This document shows, one piece after another, positions 1-7,444 of a stretch of 9,004 bases of DNA. The notes under the pieces are model-generated. The model was not told where the DNA came from. It saw only the letters and a list, made by a program, of their open reading frames with translations, and did no database searches. Location of the stretch: contig CAZAEO010000087.1 in the NCBI GenBank assembly GCA_964484285.1, positions 1-9,004 on the forward strand, given 5' to 3'. The translations under genes were made by a program, and so were the position numbers. Source of the DNA: CAZUQP01 sp964484285 (GTDB lineage Bacteria > Pseudomonadota > Gammaproteobacteria > DSM-16500). Every line of letters begins with the position of its first letter. The stretch's first letter is position 1.

Positions 1-2387
1 GTCAATTACTGGAAGTACATGATGCATTGTATGCGGCGCGTTGTGCAGTGGATCCTGATTTCACAGATAAAACATGGCGGCCTTCACTGCCAGGCGACAA
101 AATTCCTCTGCGTGAAGCAAGGCCGCTTGCTGGAGAGTTGTCGGGACTCATGTGGCCGCCACTTGCACGACAAGTTTTTCCACGAGATTCAGTCAATATA
201 GACTTGCGTACTCTTCGTGTGGGCGATCGAATTTATACACCGCTGTTCATTGATTTATTTCCGCAAGAACTCAAGTCATTTATGGTGCTGTTTTCGCGTA
301 CGTTGCCGACGCAAGTTCCGTGGCGAATATCCTTTTTGATTGAAAGTGGTGGCATAGCAACCATACGATTTAAATCGATGATGGCTGCTATTTTAAGCTG
401 GACTTCTGCACATAATAGTTTAGTGCATGATGCAGCAAAATTATTAGCGAACATTGAAACCAATACGGATGATGCAGTAGTCAAATTACAAGTGAGTCTC
501 GCAACGTGGGCACCGGAGGGCAATATTCGTTTATTAAGAACACGTGCGGCAGAGCTCGCAAAAGCAGTCGAAGGCTGGGGAACCTGCGAAGTGTCCGAAG
601 TATCAGGCGATGTATTTGCAGGAGTGGCTTCTTCTCTTCTCGCATTTAATGCAAACAGTGTTGCAACCCCGTCTGTTGCACCGTTATCGGATGTTGTGTA
701 CATGTTACCTTTTACTCGACCGGCATCGGCTTGGCAGTTTGGTGCAGTGTTATTACGTTCTCCTGATGGAAAACCATGGCCGTATCAACCAGGATCTGCG
801 CAACAAACCACCTGGATTGATTTGATGTATGCGCGACCGGGTTCAGGTAAATCAGTTTTGTCTAATTCAATCAATCTTGCATTGTGCTTATCGGGTGGCA
901 TTCAGCGGTTACCGCGTATTGCTATTATTGATGTGGGTCCCTCGAGTAGCGGATTAATTTCATTATTAAAAGAAGCATTACCTGCTGAACTTAAACACTT
1001 AGTCGCTTATCACCGTTTACGTATGACGCCTGACTATGCGATTAATCCATTTGATACGCAATTAGGTTGCCGTTATCCGACAGCACAAGAACGTGGTTTT
1101 CTAGTGAATTTTATTACGTTGCTTGCAACACCATTAGGTGCAGAGCGTCCTTATGATGGTGTCTCTGATATGGCGGGTTTAGTGGTTGATGAAATTTATA
1201 AATATCTTGCAGATGATAGCAAGCCGCATTTATATACGAAAGGCATAGAACCACTGGTAGATGATATTCTCAGTGAAATTGGTTTTGTGCTGGATGAACA
1301 TACGACATGGTGGGAAGTAACGGATGCATTGTTTTTAGCAAATTTTCATCACGAAGCGATGTTGGCGCAACGTTATGCGGCGCCCTTGTTGCCGGATATT
1401 GCAGCCATTTGCCGTACTCAAGTCATTGAAGATTTGTATGGCCAGGTGAAAGCGCCGACGGGTGAGCCGCTGATTCAGGCATTTGGCCGCATGATTTCCA
1501 GTGCAGTGCGTGAATATCCCATTTTATCTGGCATTACTAAATTTGATATTGGTGATGCGCGCGTTGTGTCACTCGATCTGGATGAGGTAGCAAAAAGTGG
1601 TGGCGATGCGGCTGATCGTCAAACTGCGGTGATGTATATGTTAGCGCGTTATGTATTAGCGCGGCATTATTATTTGACTGAAGATGTGTTGAGTGATTTT
1701 CCTGACGCGTATCGTGAATATCATCGAATCAGAATTGGTGAAATTCGCGAAGATCCTAAGCGCATTGTGTATGATGAATTTCATCGCACATCAAAAGCAC
1801 GTGCTGTACGTGAGCAGGTGATATTGGACATGCGTGAAGGTCGTAAATGGAATGTGCAAATTGCGCTGATTTCACAATCACTCGAAGATTTTGATCCTGT
1901 GATGGTGGAATTTGGCACGTCTATTTTTATTATGGATGCAGGGCCTGAACAAGCTATTAAACGTTCAACAGAAGTGTTTGGTTTATCAGAAACAGCGCGT
2001 GTTGCATTGAAAACCCGTGTGCATGGTCCTCGTGAAGGGGGTGCAACTTTCTTGGCGCAGTTCGCCACGAAATCAGGTATCAATACGCAGTTATTGACGA
2101 GTACCTTAGGCCCAGTTGAGTTATGGGCATTTAGTACGACCGCGGAGGATGCGCGTACGCGTAATAAATTGTATCAAAAAATTGGCCCAGCGGAAGCGCG
2201 TCGTGTGCTTGCCAATTTATTTCCATCCGGTTCAGTCAAATCCATGATTGAAAACCGACTGGCTGTATTGAAAGAGCAGAAAGGGATGATTGAAGAAGCA
2301 GCAGAGCTAGGCATTATCGATCAATTAGTCGATGAAATTCTGAATGCTTATTCAAAAAATCCAGATGTGAAGAGTTTATCGCAGTAA
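1..2387 (+). CDS. icmB: IcmB/DotO, VirB4-type ATPase of the Dot/Icm type IVB secretion system (5' end outside window)
   Basis: This is the cytoplasmic ATPase of the type IVB (Dot/Icm) secretion machine, the counterpart of VirB4, thought to power assembly or substrate transfer at the inner membrane. The reading frame is open from the left edge (first full codon at 3), so the gene continues upstream. About 794 residues are visible; from memory the Legionella protein is about 1000 residues, so roughly the first 200 are missing. A Walker A motif (ARPGSGKS) is encoded at 831-854, and a Walker B-like block (RIVYDEFHR) at 1761-1787. The latter is followed by a polar sensor-type strand (QIALISQS, from 1857). 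Other family-like blocks are INPFDTQLG near 1038-1064 and SLDLDEVAKSGGDAADRQ near 1569-1622. No frameshift or internal stop is seen, and all ATPase motifs are intact. The gene converges on icmF with stops 7 nt apart. Identification as IcmB rather than a conjugative VirB4/TraU rests on these blocks plus the neighbouring icmH-icmF pair. Confidence 0.92.
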   Translation, partial: QLLEVHDALYAARCAVDPDFTDKTWRPSLPGDKIPLREARPLAGELSGLMWPPLARQVFPRDSVNIDLRTLRVGDRIYTPLFIDLFPQELKSFMVLFSRTLPTQVPWRISFLIESGGIATIRFKSMMAAILSWTSAHNSLVHDAAKLLANIETNTDDAVVKLQVSLATWAPEGNIRLLRTRAAELAKAVEGWGTCEVSEVSGDVFAGVASSLLAFNANSVATPSVAPLSDVVYMLPFTRPASAWQFGAVLLRSPDGKPWPYQPGSAQQTTWIDLMYARPGSGKSVLSNSINLALCLSGGIQRLPRIAIIDVGPSSSGLISLLKEALPAELKHLVAYHRLRMTPDYAINPFDTQLGCRYPTAQERGFLVNFITLLATPLGAERPYDGVSDMAGLVVDEIYKYLADDSKPHLYTKGIEPLVDDILSEIGFVLDEHTTWWEVTDALFLANFHHEAMLAQRYAAPLLPDIAAICRTQVIEDLYGQVKAPTGEPLIQAFGRMISSAVREYPILSGITKFDIGDARVVSLDLDEVAKSGGDAADRQTAVMYMLARYVLARHYYLTEDVLSDFPDAYREYHRIRIGEIREDPKRIVYDEFHRTSKARAVREQVILDMREGRKWNVQIALISQSLEDFDPVMVEFGTSIFIMDAGPEQAIKRSTEVFGLSETARVALKTRVHGPREGGATFLAQFATKSGINTQLLTSTLGPVELWAFSTTAEDARTRNKLYQKIGPAEARRVLANLFPSGSVKSMIENRLAVLKEQKGMIEEAAELGIIDQLVDEILNAYSKNPDVKSLSQ

Positions 2388-2394
2388 CAGATTA

Positions 2395-5300
2395 CTACTC
2401 CACCAACTCTTGCGGCAATTCAAAACGTGTCAGGTTCAGCGGTAAAAATGGATTCATGTGGCCTTGGGTCAGCAGCAAATATTTTGCTGAATGTCCATTG
2501 ACAGTAAAGGTTAAGGATAATTCCTTACGTGAATTAATGTTTTGCGTTGCACTATTAACCAACTTAAACCAACCCCAATCACCTTTAAACGTATTGCTAT
2601 TGAGTTGATTGCTTTGTGAAACAAAATGCATCGTTGTAGCATGTTGTGCTTGATTGCCAGGCCAAGCCAGTGTGTGTGGGGTGCGTTCAGCGTTTTTAAC
2701 ATAGGTAACTTGCTGGCCATTGATATTAAGAGTAAAACTTTTTGTGCCAGGTGCAAGCATAATGGGTCGTAACGCAAATTCAACGGATAGCTTATTATCT
2801 TCGTTCGGGAAAAATGCATGTTGAATTTGTGCAGCATGCTGAAATTGTTTTAATACATTATTAGATAGCGGGATACGTTGGTCATCGATTGATTTCCATG
2901 TCCACTGAGCGGCTGTATCGTTCACAAAAGATTTTAAATAAGTTTGATAAAATGTTGCGAGCGTGCCGTGATGCCCTAAGAATCGTGTCAATTGTTGTAA
3001 ATTAACTTCCTGGACACTCGTTGGATTAAAAGGATAATGATTTAGAATGTGTGCATTATAAGTGGGTACGATATCTGTTTGCCATGCATTTTCAACATGT
3101 TCTGCTGCTTCTTGTAATACAAATTTCCAACTTTCGTTTGCAATCGTATTCAGCCAAGTTTTGAGTGGTTCAGGACTTTGCATCGCTAATTGACGTGTCG
3201 CTGTAATGGGATTGTTTGTTGGATTTTGTACGCGTTCGCTAGCCGCGGTAAAGGCTGCTTTGTTTACGTTGGTAGTGGCCAAAATAGTTTGTAAATAAGC
3301 GTGGAGCTGATTCAAGTTGACAAATATGTCATATAACGAATTTTGTTGGTTGTTATCATTGTGTGCAAGCAGATTGTTTAATGCTCGAATTTTTGGGCTG
3401 GCTGTCTGAATCATTGGAAAAGACGTATTTTGTTGAATGGTTTGTAATAACTGTAAAAGAGGCGAATTATTGCTTGTTAGAGTTTGAATCATTTCATCCG
3501 TTTGCAACAGATTTTTTGGAGTGTAAGGTTGGATATTTGCAAGTTGACTTTCCCAAATATCGACATAGTTAGCAAGATATTGATTGTGCAATTGAGTTAT
3601 TAGCGATTCAGTAGAAGATTGGTTTGCGGAAGGAATGATTTCTCCTAAAACCCAATTACCTTTGAGCGCTTCATTCGCTGCTTGAGCTATTTCTTCAGTG
3701 GTGATTTTTTGAAAATTATTCGCAATAAACATATTGGGAATTTGATTAGCGACCGTTTTGCTAACAAAAATAGGTGGATTTCCAAAATTCGTTCCAAGAC
3801 CAATTGAGCTGTCAGTATTATTTGTTCCCATGTTTTTTAAAATAATCAAACCCAACTCGTTGCTAGGTAAATTAATTAACTGTTTGCGAACCTGATTAAT
3901 AAGATTCTGATCCAAATTCATTGCGGGAAAAGTGTTGCTAAAAGCGATGCGAATGTGATTAGTTAATTGGTTCATTGCGCGTTTATTCAGAGGAATAGCA
4001 ATGATTTTATTCGCGGTGTTAGCTATAAAAGTCGCCTGTCGATTTTCAGTGTTAGCTAACATTAAATAAGTTTTTAATGCGTTATACACGGGCACAGGGT
4101 TTTTATTGCTTGCTGTGCTTAAATATTTTTCCAACGCATTTTTTACTTCAGGAATCACAATGGTTTGGAGTGCTTGGTGATAAACAGCATTCGCTGTTTC
4201 TTGTGATTTGTGCGAGTAAAAAGAAAGCAGGTTTTTAAGTTGCGACAAGGGACGATGTGTTTCTGCAGCTTGTTGTAATGCATTTAATAAGGGCAATGCT
4301 TTTGTTAGTCGATTATTTTCTTGATTGGGTTGTTGTATGTAAAATTGATAACGTGCTAAGTCGTTTTGAATAGAATAGGCTTGTTGTACGCCGTGTTGAA
4401 AATCATGCCCAAGTAATAATGCGGCAGCAATAATGACACTAATAGATGTGGCGTAAATGGCGCGATCTTGCCAGGAATAATCCTTGTGAGTAGTAAAACG
4501 ATAATCAACGGAGTGCAAAAGATTTTGTAAAATGAGTTGTTTGATAAAATAAACTCGGTTAGGCATAAGAGGGGCACGCATGATTTGCATAGCTTGATGC
4601 GTTAAGCTGTTAACGATATTGGGTAAATAATTTGTCGCTTCCTCACTGTTCATTTGTGTGGCGCTGGTAAGATAAATACCTTGCAAACATAAATCAGGTA
4701 TCAGCAGTCCTTTTAAAATATTCGCAATGCTTTCTTTCAGACGTTCAACGTGTAATGGAAAATCTTTAATATAAGGGCGCATAGTGGAATTACGTTCTTG
4801 ATGCAAGCGCCAGATCAATTGTTTATTAAGACGTTTGATTAATGCATTAAAGCGATGGATAAATACATCAAGTAATTTTTCTTGCGGCTGTAAAGCAGGT
4901 AAAGTAATTCCCCATGATTGAGATAATTCATCGCCGCCACTTTCACTAAAAAATTCCGCAAAACCAGGTAACAAATCACATTTTGTAATGACAAGATGAA
5001 ACGGTAAATGTGGGCCAAACTTGGCACGTAATTCGAGAATTTGTTTTTTTAAATCTTGAATCAAAATGCTTCTTTCTTGACGAGTTGGTTTTTTCATTAA
5101 TTCTGGTAAATGTAGCGCGATCACTATGCCGTTTAATTGTTCCTTGCAAGGAGCAGCATGGATCAGATTAAGCAATGTGTTCCAAAGAAAGCTTGCTGTG
5201 GAGGGTTGGTTTTTAGGGGTGGGTTTTTTGCGTGTTGCAAAATAAAACCCAGGGACATCTACCATGACGAGATCGCGGGTTACCCACCAATCGCATGCAT

Positions 5301-5769
5301 CGGAAGAGGGAATAGCAGATCCCTGTTTAACTTGTTTCGATAAGATAAAATTAATATTTGAATTGGCGAGTAATGTAGTTTTGCCCGCATTAGCAGGACC
5401 AATTAATAAATACCAGGGAAGTTTAGCCAAGCTGAGATTTGTCCCATGTTTATTAATAATGGTTTTTTTTAAAAAATCGAGCGCCCCTTGAAAGCGACCT
5501 TGCAGGTTTTGCAAATTTTTTATGGTTTCTGATGAATAGGCAGCTGTGTTTTCTACGTTTTGTGGCGCTGTATCTAGAAGAATAAATTTTAATAACCATA
5601 ACAAGAAAATCGCAACAATAATGTAAAGTCGTTTTTCCGGTTGGATGAGTGGCGTATGATTTGCTATCGCAAGTAATGGACCAATATACCAAATGGCTAA
5701 CGATAATGTGATGAAAATCATTAAAGGAATAATTTGTTTTTTATAAATGGTCGGTATCATAGGTTTCAT
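2395..5769 (-). CDS. icmF: IcmF, inner-membrane stabilising component of the Dot/Icm secretion system (TssM/IcmF family)
   Basis: IcmF works with IcmH/DotU to stabilise the Dot/Icm core complex in the inner membrane; the homologous T6SS protein is TssM. From the ATG at 5769 it has 1124 residues, near the usual family length. Two N-terminal membrane helices (about residues 14-35 and 48-67) precede a cytoplasmic GTPase-like domain with P-loop GPANAGKT (124-131), DVPG (171-174) and TKCD (262-265). A third membrane helix lies at about 437-454, and the remaining ~670 residues should be periplasmic. That part is rich in Asn and Gln and contains no cysteine, while all four cysteines lie in the predicted cytoplasmic part. 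The C-terminal end shows the family pattern (LAWPG, then a Trp/Phe-rich GDWGWFKL block, then NPFLPLNLTRFELP). The frame can be extended to a TTG at 5787; I prefer the ATG at 5769, with another ATG at 5760. Any of these overlaps the end of icmH, implying translational coupling. Without context it could be called TssM, but icmB next door argues for Dot/Icm. Confidence 0.92.
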   Translation of the reverse strand: MKPMIPTIYKKQIIPLMIFITLSLAIWYIGPLLAIANHTPLIQPEKRLYIIVAIFLLWLLKFILLDTAPQNVENTAAYSSETIKNLQNLQGRFQGALDFLKKTIINKHGTNLSLAKLPWYLLIGPANAGKTTLLANSNINFILSKQVKQGSAIPSSDACDWWVTRDLVMVDVPGFYFATRKKPTPKNQPSTASFLWNTLLNLIHAAPCKEQLNGIVIALHLPELMKKPTRQERSILIQDLKKQILELRAKFGPHLPFHLVITKCDLLPGFAEFFSESGGDELSQSWGITLPALQPQEKLLDVFIHRFNALIKRLNKQLIWRLHQERNSTMRPYIKDFPLHVERLKESIANILKGLLIPDLCLQGIYLTSATQMNSEEATNYLPNIVNSLTHQAMQIMRAPLMPNRVYFIKQLILQNLLHSVDYRFTTHKDYSWQDRAIYATSISVIIAAALLLGHDFQHGVQQAYSIQNDLARYQFYIQQPNQENNRLTKALPLLNALQQAAETHRPLSQLKNLLSFYSHKSQETANAVYHQALQTIVIPEVKNALEKYLSTASNKNPVPVYNALKTYLMLANTENRQATFIANTANKIIAIPLNKRAMNQLTNHIRIAFSNTFPAMNLDQNLINQVRKQLINLPSNELGLIILKNMGTNNTDSSIGLGTNFGNPPIFVSKTVANQIPNMFIANNFQKITTEEIAQAANEALKGNWVLGEIIPSANQSSTESLITQLHNQYLANYVDIWESQLANIQPYTPKNLLQTDEMIQTLTSNNSPLLQLLQTIQQNTSFPMIQTASPKIRALNNLLAHNDNNQQNSLYDIFVNLNQLHAYLQTILATTNVNKAAFTAASERVQNPTNNPITATRQLAMQSPEPLKTWLNTIANESWKFVLQEAAEHVENAWQTDIVPTYNAHILNHYPFNPTSVQEVNLQQLTRFLGHHGTLATFYQTYLKSFVNDTAAQWTWKSIDDQRIPLSNNVLKQFQHAAQIQHAFFPNEDNKLSVEFALRPIMLAPGTKSFTLNINGQQVTYVKNAERTPHTLAWPGNQAQHATTMHFVSQSNQLNSNTFKGDWGWFKLVNSATQNINSRKELSLTFTVNGHSAKYLLLTQGHMNPFLPLNLTRFELPQELVE

Positions 5770-6625
5770 AAAGTATGGATTTTCCAATATGCATTAATTC
5801 TTGATAGGCTTGACTTGAAATGGTGTCGAGTAAATAGCTTAACCCAATAAAAAGTGCCAACATGATGCTAGCAGTAGTTAATATGACGAATCCAATAGAG
5901 AGTTTTTTCTTGGCCGGAGGTTTTGCGATAATGCTTCCTTTCATGGGGAAAGGCGACAGTGTTTTGCTGAAATCGCCATGATGGGCGCGAATCCGCTTAT
6001 AGAGTGCGTTGGCGATTTGTTCAAGTTGATTATTACTAAATTCTGTTCGGCGATAACTTCCTTTAAATCCTAGACTCAAGCAGATATACATAAATTCCAT
6101 TAGATCAATATAAAGATTCGGATCTTTAATCAAACGCTCAAGGATAATAAAAAATCGTTCTTGCTGCGAGGCGTCTTGATTGAAGGCAACTAATAAACTG
6201 TAATTGTCCCATTGTTCTTGTGCGCCCCAGGATGTGTTAGTGATAACGTCATCTAATGTTGCACATAAAGCATAGCGACTGACAAGAATGTATTCTGAAC
6301 TGTATGCATGTGATTTTGCTACATCTTGAAAAGTATTGATTTCAGCGATCAGTTCTTTATGTAATTTGTTTAAATGACGATATGATTTGATTTGTTTTAA
6401 TTTACCAATAATAGAGAAAAGATAGGCTGCAGCATCAACTAAAGGATTTAATCCTGATTTAGGATGGTGGGAAATAAATTTACTGCGCGTTAGCAATTGG
6501 CTGGCAGGTTCAAGCGTAGAAGGCATGATGGATGCTTTCTCATCCTGTGGGTCGATCATTTTAGGGGTGACGTGATTTAATGGAGTTTTGTCACCAGCAA
6601 CCTGCTCACTACTGCTCTGTATCAT
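5741..6625 (-). CDS. icmH: IcmH/DotU, inner-membrane partner of IcmF (DotU/TssL family)
   Basis: This is a single-pass inner-membrane protein that pairs with IcmF to stabilise the type IVB secretion complex. It has 294 residues. An N-terminal polar stretch of about 55 residues precedes the DotU/TssL cytoplasmic domain. Family signatures are NPLVDAAAYLF (60-70), RYALCATLDD followed by NTSWGAQEQW (117-139), the SLLVAF...ERFF block (143-159), and the LMEFMYICLSLGFKGSYR block (175-192). A hydrophobic helix near the C-terminus (about 242-267), preceded by the lysine-rich PPAKKK, gives the usual C-terminal anchor with a short periplasmic tail. There is no OmpA/peptidoglycan-binding extension such as some TssL proteins carry. 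The ATG at 6625 is chosen because an AGGGA-type ribosome binding site sits 9 nt upstream and an extended -10 promoter lies just beyond. Its 3' end overlaps the start of icmF. The gene is also known as dotU. Confidence 0.93.
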   Translation of the reverse strand: MIQSSSEQVAGDKTPLNHVTPKMIDPQDEKASIMPSTLEPASQLLTRSKFISHHPKSGLNPLVDAAAYLFSIIGKLKQIKSYRHLNKLHKELIAEINTFQDVAKSHAYSSEYILVSRYALCATLDDVITNTSWGAQEQWDNYSLLVAFNQDASQQERFFIILERLIKDPNLYIDLMEFMYICLSLGFKGSYRRTEFSNNQLEQIANALYKRIRAHHGDFSKTLSPFPMKGSIIAKPPAKKKLSIGFVILTTASIMLALFIGLSYLLDTISSQAYQELMHIGKSILYETYDTDHL

Positions 6626-6634
6626 CTCTGATAG

Positions 6635-6642
6635 CTTCCCTT
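6635..6642 (-). promoter_or_regulatory. Ribosome binding site of icmH
   Basis: Read on the minus strand this is AAGGGAAG, ending 9 nt before the icmH ATG. Its AGGGA core is a good anti-Shine-Dalgarno match, and it decides the start at 6625. Confidence 0.7.
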
Positions 6643-6653
6643 AGTTTGGAAGT

Positions 6654-6662
6654 ATTATATCA
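6654..6662 (-). promoter_or_regulatory. Extended -10 promoter for icmH-icmF
   Basis: The minus strand reads TGATATAAT, a perfect TATAAT hexamer (6654-6659) preceded by TGn, the extended -10 form that can work without a strong -35. No convincing TTGACA-like box lies 16-18 bp upstream. Transcription would begin at about 6647, giving a leader of about 22 nt that includes the icmH ribosome binding site. The position downstream of the fis terminator fits an independent icmHF transcript. Confidence 0.6.
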
Positions 6663-6719
6663 GCCTTAATGATGAAAATATAATGGTAACAGTGTTGCTC
6701 TCTTGTGAATGAGGAGAAC

Positions 6720-6744
6720 AAAAAAATCCCGCCGAAGCGGGATT
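6720..6744 (-). terminator. Rho-independent terminator of fis
   Basis: On the minus strand a perfect 8-bp stem, AATCCCGC pairing with GCGGGATT, is closed by a TTCG tetraloop with a C-G closing pair. The 3' arm runs into seven consecutive T (6726-6720). It begins about 28 nt after the fis stop codon and separates fis from the icmH promoter. Confidence 0.93.
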
Positions 6745-6772
6745 ATTATCTTAAGTTACAATGTGTGTGACG

Positions 6773-7078
6773 TTAATCCAACATACCATAAATTTTTAAT
6801 TTCTTGCGCAATGTACCGCGGCTTAAACCTAGCAGGATTGCTGCACGAGATTGATTTTCTTTCGTGTATTCCATCACTGCTTCAAGCAAAGGTACTTCAA
6901 CTTCTGCAAGTACAAGCTCATAAAGATTGTTAGGTGCTTGGCCTTTCAGTTGCGTGAAATAGTTTTCAAGAGCTTGCCTAACGCTGTCATGCAGCGGTTG
7001 GTTCTTGTGGGCAACAGTAAAAGGGGATGCTGCCTTTTGCTTTGTATCTGCGGTTTCTCCATTAGTATTCATAGCCAT
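6773..7078 (-). CDS. fis: Fis, nucleoid-associated DNA-binding regulator
   Basis: Fis is a small homodimeric DNA-bending protein that organises the nucleoid and regulates many promoters, recombination and replication. The 101 residues compare with 98 in E. coli. The central and C-terminal parts are strongly conserved: SVRQALENYF (32-41), LYELVLAEVE (52-61), then the helix-turn-helix region NQSRAAILLGLSRGTLRKKL (75-94) ending in KIYGMLD. The first ~25 residues are divergent and polar, as is common. The start at 7078 has GAGAG 6 nt upstream; a second ATG two codons in (7072) is a possible alternative. In many gammaproteobacteria fis follows dusB in one operon, but here no dusB is present and fis lies 114 nt downstream of a prmA remnant, apparently with its own promoter and terminator. 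Some relatives carry several fis paralogues, so this may be one of a set. Confidence 0.96.
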   Translation of the reverse strand: MAMNTNGETADTKQKAASPFTVAHKNQPLHDSVRQALENYFTQLKGQAPNNLYELVLAEVEVPLLEAVMEYTKENQSRAAILLGLSRGTLRKKLKIYGMLD

Positions 7079-7137
7079 GGTTATCTCTCAAATCAAATAA
7101 TTCCAATTAAGATTTAAAATCTCTTCCCAAAAAAACA

Positions 7138-7167
7138 ATTATACACTATTGATCGTACTTCGATCAA
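7138..7167 (-). promoter_or_regulatory. Candidate sigma-70 promoter of fis
   Basis: On the minus strand a TTGATC -35 box (7162-7167, four of six consensus bases) is separated by 18 bp from a perfect TATAAT -10 box (7138-7143). Transcription would start near 7131, about 50 nt before the fis start codon. The -35 box and spacer are covered by an inverted repeat, suggesting the promoter may be controlled by a repressor or by DNA structure. This is inferred from sequence only. Confidence 0.5.
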
Positions 7168-7173
7168 ATAGTG
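7144..7173. repeat. Imperfect inverted repeat over the fis promoter
   Basis: The arms CACTATTGATCG (7144-7155) and CGATCAAATAGTG (7161-7173) are complementary except for one extra base, with a 5-nt centre. Each arm contains a GATC. The repeat covers the -35 box and spacer of the candidate fis promoter. It could be an operator for a dimeric regulator. As RNA from the accBC transcript it could form a 12-bp hairpin, and a run of seven T follows on the minus strand after an 8-nt gap (7135-7129). That gap is too long for a typical intrinsic terminator, so an accC terminator function is uncertain. Confidence 0.6.
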
Positions 7174-7192
7174 CGTTAAGGTTTATTTTGCA

Positions 7193-7444
7193 TTAAGTTG
7201 GATTAACTGAAAAGGAAAATTTTTGGTCCATCCCGCTAAAAGGCTCCCTGTTTGCCATGAGTGCGGGAGAGGTTTTTAAGCATACCCATTCATCTTTACG
7301 GGCAAATTCTGCAAGAGTAAACCAAGGCTGATAGGTTTCTTTAATGAAATCAATCTGTTCAAGCAATATGCCTGATAGGAGAAGGTGGCTGTGAGTATGG
7401 GTTATTGCAGCAAAAGGCGGCGCAAGGTTTATAAGTCTAGCCAT
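7193..7444 (-). pseudogene. prmA: Truncated prmA remnant (C-terminal end of ribosomal protein L11 methyltransferase)
   Basis: The 83-codon frame matches only the C-terminal end of PrmA, the S-adenosylmethionine-dependent enzyme that methylates ribosomal protein L11. Diagnostic residues are LAPPFAAI (7-14), LLLSGILLEQ (21-30), the Y..WF of the next helix (38-42) and KDEWVCL (50-56), which correspond to the LSGIL..Q...Y...F...EEW end of the E. coli enzyme. PrmA is normally about 290 residues, so the N-terminal domain and the methyltransferase motifs that bind the cofactor are missing. The last ~22 codons do not resemble PrmA and may be read-through into former spacer. The ATG at 7444 lies inside the last codons of accC in another frame (16-nt overlap), so any peptide would be translationally coupled to accC. 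The place after accC is where prmA is commonly found, which supports a deletion. No methyltransferase activity is possible from this fragment; a re-purposed small protein cannot be excluded. Confidence 0.78.

Noticed and set aside
27..29. TTG at 27 as the start of icmB
   Set aside because: The frame is open from the left edge and about 200 N-terminal residues are expected upstream; this is an internal Leu codon.
233..703. Minus-strand ORF of 156 codons inside icmB
   Set aside because: It is antisense to a clearly conserved coding frame, and its Ser/Thr/Ala-rich translation shows no recognisable motif.
2395..6625. Type VI secretion locus (TssL-TssM) instead of Dot/Icm
   Set aside because: The proteins are homologous to TssL/TssM, but no other T6SS gene is visible and icmB/dotO is the immediate neighbour, so Dot/Icm IcmH-IcmF is the better call.
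6649..6669. PmrA-like direct repeat upstream of icmH (TTAA then ATAA 11 nt apart on the minus strand)
   Set aside because: Only one half-site matches the core and it overlaps the -10 box itself; in an AT-rich spacer this is expected by chance.
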